From JAWLFI01 sp041685645 (GTDB lineage: Bacteria; Bacteroidota; Bacteroidia; Chitinophagales; Saprospiraceae), in the NCBI GenBank assembly GCA_041685645.1, contig JAWLFI010000085.1:1-11173 (forward strand): a stretch of DNA of 11,173 nt. Direction: 5' to 3'. Below the pieces are notes generated by a model. The model made no database searches. It saw only the letters and a list, made by a program, of their open reading frames with translations, and was not told the origin of the DNA. Positions 6,337 to 11,173 of this stretch are shown here, in pieces (the stretch's first letter is position 1; every line of letters begins with the position of its first letter). A program made the position numbers and the translations under genes.

Positions 6337-8472
6337 TTATTTTACCTGACTTCCCGGTATCGCTCCTTCCTCTGCGCTGATAAATTGCAATGCACCCGAA
6401 GGATCTTCAGCCATTAAAATCATTCCCTGAGATTGCACTCCGCGAATTTTCCGGGGAGCTAAATTAGCGACGAGAACGACTTGTCGACCAATAATTTCCT
6501 CTGGCTGATAATATTCGGCAATACCCGACACCACTGTGCGCTCCTCCAGACCCATATCGACTCGAATCTCCAATAGCTTTTTTGTCTTGGGTACCTTTTG
6601 AGCAGATAATATTTTTGCCGTGCGCAAATCTGGCTTTTGAAAATCTTCAAATGTAATTTCACTAGCCAGTTCAGTAAGCTCCGCGCTTTCTAAATTCTCT
6701 GATTCTGCACCTCGAAGACGCTCCATTTGCTGTTCGATGATTTCATCAGGTATGCGAGAAAATAAATGCTCTGCCTCATTAATGGAATGACCTGCGGACA
6801 ACAATAAATCTCCTTCTGCTAAACAATTCATTGCCTCGAGCAATTCGCCTTGCCCACTGAGTGGTTCTTGTCCCAAAAGTTGACGGAGCTTCTCAGAGGT
6901 GAAAGGCAAGAAAGGGGACATCGCGATCGAAAGTGCAGCAACCATTTGCAGGCTGGCATTCATCACGACTTTCACCGTTTCCGGCTCTTCCTTGATGGCC
7001 TTCCAGGGCTCGTTGAATTGTAGTATTTGATTACCTCTAGCCGCAAGTTCCATAACATTTTGTAAGGCCGCCCGAAACTCAAATTGCCGCATGTGATTGC
7101 CATAATCGTGAAGCAAATCAAACAAGTCAATCATTTCCGCATCGTGATAAGAGGTGTCATCCGCATCTGAGGCGCTGATAATTTCTTCATTGGGGTCGAA
7201 CTCCGGCACTTTCCCGCCGTAGTATTTATTGGTCAACACTAGCACCCGCTGAATAAAATTGCCTAGAGCATTGACCAGCTCGTTGTTATTAAATTCCTGA
7301 TACCGCTTCCAGGTGAATTCACTATCTCTACTCTCCGGCATAATGCGCGTCAAAGCATAGCGTAGCACATCTTGCTGCCCGGGAAACTGTTCCAAATAAT
7401 CATTCACCCAGACCGCCCAATGTCTGGAAGTGGAAATTTTCCGTCCCTCCAAATTCATGAATTGATTGGCCGGCACATTGGTAGGCAAGTTGAAATCCCC
7501 GTGTGCGTGCAATAGGGCCGGGAAAATAATACAGTGAAAAACGATATTATCTTTTCCAATAAAATGAATCAAAGCCGAATCCTCTGACTGCCAGAACTCC
7601 TTCCAATCTTTCCCCTCTTTTTCAGCCCATTTTTTCGTCGCGCTAATATATCCGATGGGGGCATCGAGCCAAACGTATAGTTTTTTTCCCTCACTGCCTT
7701 CAATGTTTTGTGGCACATCCACCCCCCATTCCAGATCGCGCGTCATAGCCCGGGCATTCAGGCCTCCATCAATCCAGCTCTTGCATTGTCCCAGCACATG
7801 AGCTTTCCAGCTTTCCGGGTCGTGGTGTTCACGGCCCTCCAGAACACCCTCATCCAACCATTCTTTTAATATCTCTTCGTAATCTCCCAAAGGTAAAAAC
7901 CAATGTCGGGTCGATCGCAATTCAGGACGGCCGCCCGACAGTGTAGAACGGGGATCAATCAGTTCTGTTGGGCTCAAAGTAGCGCCGCAACTTTCACATT
8001 GATCGCCGTAGGCCTCATCATAGCCACACTTGGGACAGGTACCCACAATGTAGCGATCGGCCAAAAACTGCCCGGCCTCGGTATCGAAATACTGCTCTGT
8101 TACTTTTTCTTCAAATACGCCTTTATCGTACAACTGTTGAAAAAAAGCCTGAGCCGTCGCGTGATGCCCATCTGAAGAAGTTCGATCATAATAGTCAAAC
8201 TCAATCCCCATCCCTTTAAAAGTCGATTGAAATAAAGCGTGGTATTTGTCAATAATCTCCTTCGGAGTGGTTCCTTCTTTCTTTGCACGCATAGTAATTG
8301 CCGCTCCATGCTCATCAGAGCCACAGATAAAAGCCACCTCCTTTCCCATGAGCTTCAAGTAACGACTGTAAATATCAGATGATAGATAGGCGCCGGCCAG
8401 GTGTCCGATATGTAACGGCCCATTCGCGTATGGAAGAGCCGCTGTAATCATATATCGTTTCGGGTATTGCAT
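6337..8472 (-). CDS. metG: Methionyl-tRNA synthetase
   Basis: It charges tRNA(Met) with methionine in the cytosol, for initiation and elongation. The product is 711 residues. Visible parts in order are: the class I HIGH motif at 21-24 (GPLHIGHL); a zinc knuckle in the connective peptide with four cysteines, C146-x2-C149 and C159-x2-C162; the KMSKS-loop equivalent KISTS at 345-349 (GRKISTSRHWAVWV); an alpha-helical anticodon-binding domain (about 400-550); and a C-terminal EMAP II / Trbp111-type tRNA-binding domain (about 604-711, with FQKPDLRTAKIL, NLAPRKIRGVQSQGM). The full-length C-terminal domain suggests a dimeric enzyme like that of E. coli. ATG 8472 is supported by the immediate family-type start and by a -7 box ending 21 bases upstream. 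It is the first gene of a probable metG-lnt unit and is divergent from the glycosyltransferase gene. Confidence 0.96.
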   Translation of the reverse strand: MQYPKRYMITAALPYANGPLHIGHLAGAYLSSDIYSRYLKLMGKEVAFICGSDEHGAAITMRAKKEGTTPKEIIDKYHALFQSTFKGMGIEFDYYDRTSSDGHHATAQAFFQQLYDKGVFEEKVTEQYFDTEAGQFLADRYIVGTCPKCGYDEAYGDQCESCGATLSPTELIDPRSTLSGGRPELRSTRHWFLPLGDYEEILKEWLDEGVLEGREHHDPESWKAHVLGQCKSWIDGGLNARAMTRDLEWGVDVPQNIEGSEGKKLYVWLDAPIGYISATKKWAEKEGKDWKEFWQSEDSALIHFIGKDNIVFHCIIFPALLHAHGDFNLPTNVPANQFMNLEGRKISTSRHWAVWVNDYLEQFPGQQDVLRYALTRIMPESRDSEFTWKRYQEFNNNELVNALGNFIQRVLVLTNKYYGGKVPEFDPNEEIISASDADDTSYHDAEMIDLFDLLHDYGNHMRQFEFRAALQNVMELAARGNQILQFNEPWKAIKEEPETVKVVMNASLQMVAALSIAMSPFLPFTSEKLRQLLGQEPLSGQGELLEAMNCLAEGDLLLSAGHSINEAEHLFSRIPDEIIEQQMERLRGAESENLESAELTELASEITFEDFQKPDLRTAKILSAQKVPKTKKLLEIRVDMGLEERTVVSGIAEYYQPEEIIGRQVVLVANLAPRKIRGVQSQGMILMAEDPSGALQFISAEEGAIPGSQVK

Positions 8473-8493
8473 GGGTCTGAGGGTTTAGTGCTG

Positions 8494-8501
8494 CAAATAT
8501 A
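8494..8501 (-). promoter_or_regulatory. Bacteroidota-type -7 box of metG
   Basis: On the minus strand TATATTTG matches TAnnTTTG exactly and ends 21 bases before the metG ATG. A clear -33 TTTG is missing at the usual distance. The implied leader is about 15 bases. Confidence 0.5.
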
Positions 8502-8621
8502 CAATCACTAATGAAAAGGCCGCACTTTGTGGCCCGACATCTTCGATAGCACTTCATTCTTAGAGCGACCTTCACTACAGAAATCGAATTCTTTTGCACC
8601 CTATTGAGCAACTTAGCTGAA

Positions 8622-8659
8622 TTTGCAAATGGAAACCTCTGGAAAAGTTTATTACTTTG
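8622..8659 (+). promoter_or_regulatory. Candidate promoter of the glycosyltransferase gene
   Basis: TTACTTTG (8652-8659) differs from TAnnTTTG at one position and ends 19 bases before the ATG at 8679. A TTTG at 8622-8625 could be the -33 element, but the 26-bp gap is longer than usual (about 19-21). The box supports the start at 8679 over the upstream in-frame ATG-less extension. Confidence 0.4.
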
Positions 8660-8678
8660 CAAGCCAGATCGTATCACA

Positions 8679-9794
8679 ATGAGAAAAATTGCCATCAATT
8701 GCCGCCTCTGGATCCCCGGAAAACTGGAAGGTATCGGCTACTTTCTTCAGGAAATCACCACCCGTTGGATGCAAAGTCATCCCGACTGCGAGTTTCACTT
8801 GTTTTTTGACCAACCCACTTCACTCTCCTTCACTCAATATCCACATGTGCATGTGCATGTCATGTATCCACCGGCACGACATCCCCTCCTCTACCGCATT
8901 TGGTTCAATTGGCGTGTCGTTCAACGACTCAAACGAATCAAAGCCGATCTCTTTTTTTCTCCGGAAGCCCTCTGCCCCCTCCGCGGTAGAACTCCTATGG
9001 TTATTTCAGTCCACGATTTGGCCTATTTGCATTTCCCCTCTACCTTTGATGATGCCAACCTCAAATACCTAAAAAAATACATGCCATTCTTCATAGAGAA
9101 AGCTCAGAAAATTGTGACCGTTTCCAACTTTTCAAAACGCGATATTGCGAAACACTTTCCCGACTCTGCACACAAAGTCGCGGTGGCGCACAATGGTTGT
9201 CGACCCATTTTTCGCCCCTTGATAGAGGCACAAAAACAACAATTTCGTCGGGCTCATACCGATGGACGTGAATATTTTTTTTATTATGGCTCGCTCAATG
9301 CACGAAAAAACATCGTCACTCTTCTCCATGGCTTTCAAAAATATAAAGAAAAGCATCAGACCTCCTGTCAACTCGTTCTCGGGGGACGCAAAGGCTGGAA
9401 AACCGAGGCGATGGAGCAGGCCTATCAGCAACATCCTTTTCGGAACGACATTCATTTTACCGGCTACCTCAAAGAATCAGATTTATCCCTGTGGTTAGCT
9501 GCCGCTTCCGCTCTTACCTATATTTCCCATTTTGAGGGCTTTGGACTGCCCGTTTTAGAGGCCATGCAGGCGGGAGTACCCGTTATCACCAGTCGCGATA
9601 CCAGCATGGAAGAAATAGCTGGACCAGCAGCCTATTACGTCGCTCCACATTCTGCCAATGAAGTAGCTTCGGCTATGAACGAAATTCACCGTCAACCTGA
9701 GAAAACAGAAGAAAAAGTTAAATGGGGCTTAAATCGCGCCAGCACATTCAGCTGGGATTCCACAGCAGAGAAAATATGGAAGGTACTCCACTAA
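8679..9794 (+). CDS. Glycosyltransferase, GT4 family (GT-B fold)
   Basis: It probably transfers a sugar, such as mannose, from a nucleotide donor during surface polysaccharide or glycan synthesis on the cytoplasmic side; donor and acceptor cannot be read from sequence. The product is 371 residues. The N-terminal Rossmann half begins RKIAINCRLW with the glycine-rich GKLEGIGYF acceptor loop, continues through SVHDLAYLHFP and IVTVSNFSKRDI, and ends with VAHNG. The C-terminal half starts at FFYYGSLNARKNI, includes LVLGGRKGW, and carries the GT4 donor-site signature E286-GFGLPVL-E294 (E-x7-E) followed by EAMQAGVPVITS. ATG 8679 is chosen because homologues begin at this strand and a promoter box lies just upstream. 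No other glycan genes flank it, so it appears as a lone transferase. Its stop overlaps that of recX. Confidence 0.88.
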   Translation: MRKIAINCRLWIPGKLEGIGYFLQEITTRWMQSHPDCEFHLFFDQPTSLSFTQYPHVHVHVMYPPARHPLLYRIWFNWRVVQRLKRIKADLFFSPEALCPLRGRTPMVISVHDLAYLHFPSTFDDANLKYLKKYMPFFIEKAQKIVTVSNFSKRDIAKHFPDSAHKVAVAHNGCRPIFRPLIEAQKQQFRRAHTDGREYFFYYGSLNARKNIVTLLHGFQKYKEKHQTSCQLVLGGRKGWKTEAMEQAYQQHPFRNDIHFTGYLKESDLSLWLAAASALTYISHFEGFGLPVLEAMQAGVPVITSRDTSMEEIAGPAAYYVAPHSANEVASAMNEIHRQPEKTEEKVKWGLNRASTFSWDSTAEKIWKVLH

Positions 9795-10273
9795 GAACTT
9801 TCCCGAATATATCCCTCTAAAACCGGACGAAGTTCATCGTATATATACCCGCGTTGCAATAAATATCGCACCGTTTTTTGCTTTTTTTCATCCGCTGAAA
9901 GCGACGCCGGCCAATACCTGTACTTCCGATCGATTAAATCCCTCATATTCTCCTCATAGGACTCAGAGTCAATTTGGTCTAGTGCTTTTTCAATATTATA
10001 CTCCGACACCCGATGTTGCTGCAACCCCTGCCGAACCTTCATGCGTCCCCATTGGTTGATTCGCGTTTTTCCTCTGCAATATGCTTCCGCAAAGCGCTCC
10101 TCATTCACAAAGTTATCCTGAATCAAAGAGAGTAGAATTTCATCATGGCAATTCCGAGGCATTCCATATTGATATAACTTCTTCTCAATTTGATGATGGC
10201 TTCGCTCCTGATCCGCACAAAACTTCTCTAGCCGCTCTATCGCCTCATCAATCGTATATTTTTGCTTCTTCAT
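9791..10273 (-). CDS. recX: RecX-family regulator of RecA
   Basis: RecX binds RecA filaments and limits their extension, modulating homologous recombination and the SOS response in the cytosol. The product is 160 residues, all-helical, within the usual family length. The diagnostic stretch is at about 54-83: NFVNEERFAEAYCRGK followed by R-x-N-Q-W-G-x-x-K-V-R-Q-x-L, then a third helical repeat ending near LLQRGYIYDELRPVL. The start ATG AAG AAG at 10273 gives a natural basic N-terminus. recA is not in the window, so this is an unlinked recX. It is convergent with the glycosyltransferase gene, sharing the bases CTAA in both stop codons (TAG here, TAA there), and divergent from the mscS-like gene. 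Confidence 0.88.
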   Translation of the reverse strand: MKKQKYTIDEAIERLEKFCADQERSHHQIEKKLYQYGMPRNCHDEILLSLIQDNFVNEERFAEAYCRGKTRINQWGRMKVRQGLQQHRVSEYNIEKALDQIDSESYEENMRDLIDRKYRYWPASLSADEKKQKTVRYLLQRGYIYDELRPVLEGYIRESS

Positions 10274-10333
10274 AATTCATCAATTTAGAGACTCATCCCT
10301 TTTGCCAAAACTATTGGTTTTCAATTTGTTTAT

Positions 10334-10341
10334 TATATTTA
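10334..10341 (+). promoter_or_regulatory. Possible -7 box of the mscS-like gene
   Basis: TATATTTA has one mismatch to TAnnTTTG and ends 34 bases before the ATG at 10376. A TTGG at 10314-10317 is a possible -33 partner. The 102-bp gap between recX and this gene is strongly AT-rich, so chance matches are easy. Confidence 0.25.
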
Positions 10342-10375
10342 TAAACTATCTTTTATCAAAACAAAACAATTTCAC

Positions 10376-11173
10376 ATGGAAGACATGATTAACTTAGAAG
10401 TGCTTTCAAAAAAAGCATTAGATTTTGGCGGAACCGTTTTAATTGCCCTCATTACTCTTATCATTGGGTTTTGGTTGGCCGGCAAAATCGGTAATATTTT
10501 GAAAAAATCTCTGGAACGTCGAGAGGTAGATTCAACGGTTAGCCCATTTTTAGTGACCATTGTAAAAGTAGCCCTTAAAATCATGGTCCTCATAAGCGTC
10601 GCTGGCGTATTTGGCATAGAAACCACTTCATTTATTGCCGTACTCGGTGCCGCCACCCTGGCTATTGGACTCGCATTACAAGGCACACTGGGACATTTCG
10701 CCAGTGGAGTCTTACTCCTCGTTTTTAAGCCGTTTCGAGTTGGAGATGCGGTGGATATTCAAGGTTCAGCGGGTGTAGTCAAAGAAATCAGTATCTTCCA
10801 TACGATAATTCACACTTTTGACAATCAAAAAATCGTCATACCCAACGGGGTCGTAACTTCTGATAAGATGACAAATATTTCAGAGTTGGGCACCTTGCGC
10901 GCTGAATGGTCGATTGGCATTGACTATTCCGATGATATCGACAAGGCTCGATCCATTATTCGCCGCTTGATAGAGGATCACGAGCTCGTCCTCAAAGACA
11001 AACCGGTAGACTGTTTCCTTGCGGAACTCGCAGATAGCAGTGTGAACTTTAAAGTGCGTTGCTGGACCAAAACAGATGACAAGTGGGTTGTTTATTTCGA
11101 TATTATGGAGAAAATAAAGAAAGCTTTCGATGCCGAGGGGGTCAGCTTCCCTTTCCCACAGATGGATGTACAT
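10376..11173 (+). CDS. mscS: Small-conductance mechanosensitive channel, MscS type (3' end cut by window)
   Basis: This inner-membrane heptameric channel opens on membrane tension and releases solutes on hypo-osmotic shock. 266 codons are present and the frame is open at the window edge. The E. coli protein ends about 14 residues after the equivalent point (SFPYPQMDV there, SFPFPQMDV here), so little is missing. Helix TM1 is at about 18-36. The pore helix TM3 has the Gly/Ala packing face AVLGAATLAIGLALQG, with the two gate leucines at L95 and L99 and the kink residues Q102-G103 conserved. The beta domain (PFRVGDAVDI, IPNG) and the C-terminal alpha/beta domain (IGIDYSDDIDKA) follow. It starts at ATG 10376, divergent from recX. 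Confidence 0.92.
   Translation, partial: MEDMINLEVLSKKALDFGGTVLIALITLIIGFWLAGKIGNILKKSLERREVDSTVSPFLVTIVKVALKIMVLISVAGVFGIETTSFIAVLGAATLAIGLALQGTLGHFASGVLLLVFKPFRVGDAVDIQGSAGVVKEISIFHTIIHTFDNQKIVIPNGVVTSDKMTNISELGTLRAEWSIGIDYSDDIDKARSIIRRLIEDHELVLKDKPVDCFLAELADSSVNFKVRCWTKTDDKWVVYFDIMEKIKKAFDAEGVSFPFPQMDVH

Noticed and set aside
8518..8534. Small GGC..CAC/GTG..GCC hairpin between metG and the glycosyltransferase gene
   Set aside because: It has only six pairs with a two-base bulge, and no T tail or known leader motif; too weak to call.
8843..8867. CATGTG repeats in the glycosyltransferase gene (HVHVHV) as a phase-variation tract
   Set aside because: There are only about three imperfect units of six bases; copy changes would keep the frame, so no on/off switching is expected.

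Overview
The window comes from a member of the Bacteroidota, possibly a marine or wastewater lineage such as the Saprospiria; that finer placement is a guess. The support is: start-proximal promoter boxes of the TAnnTTTG type typical of this phylum, a signal peptide ending in Ala-Gln, a methionyl-tRNA synthetase with a KISTS active-site loop and a fused C-terminal tRNA-binding domain, and a small zinc-ribbon protein of a kind I know from Bacteroidota. Most of the window is ordinary chromosomal housekeeping sequence. The left-hand 1.1 kb is different.

Left region (1-1110). The window opens inside a tandem repeat with a 133-bp period that carries four copies of a small hairpin about 66 bp apart. 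About 215 bp without a convincing gene follow. Next is a 123-aa zinc-ribbon protein (447-818), and then a compact, GC-rich (about 60 %) segment at roughly 846-1062 with many mutually compatible stems and no credible reading frame. It sits in flanks of about 30 % GC. I read it as an unidentified structured non-coding RNA, and it is the most interesting item here.

Centre (1186-4508). A 250-aa secreted or outer-membrane beta-barrel-like protein has its own promoter. It converges on nrdJ, a monomeric adenosylcobalamin-dependent ribonucleotide reductase, and two hairpins lie between them. Upstream of nrdJ is a 372-bp gene-less stretch holding an imperfect 19-bp dyad, and the terminator of the next gene.

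Right region (4509-11173). metG (methionyl-tRNA synthetase) and lnt (apolipoprotein N-acyltransferase) run leftward and probably form one transcription unit. metG is divergent from a GT4-family glycosyltransferase. The stop codon of that gene overlaps the stop codon of the convergent recX gene (RecA modulator). recX is in turn divergent from an MscS-type mechanosensitive channel that is cut by the window end only a few residues before its expected C-terminus.

The genes do not form a single pathway. They cover translation, lipoprotein maturation, dNTP supply, surface glycan assembly, recombination control and osmotic protection. No phage, transposase, CRISPR, toxin-antitoxin or defence gene is visible.
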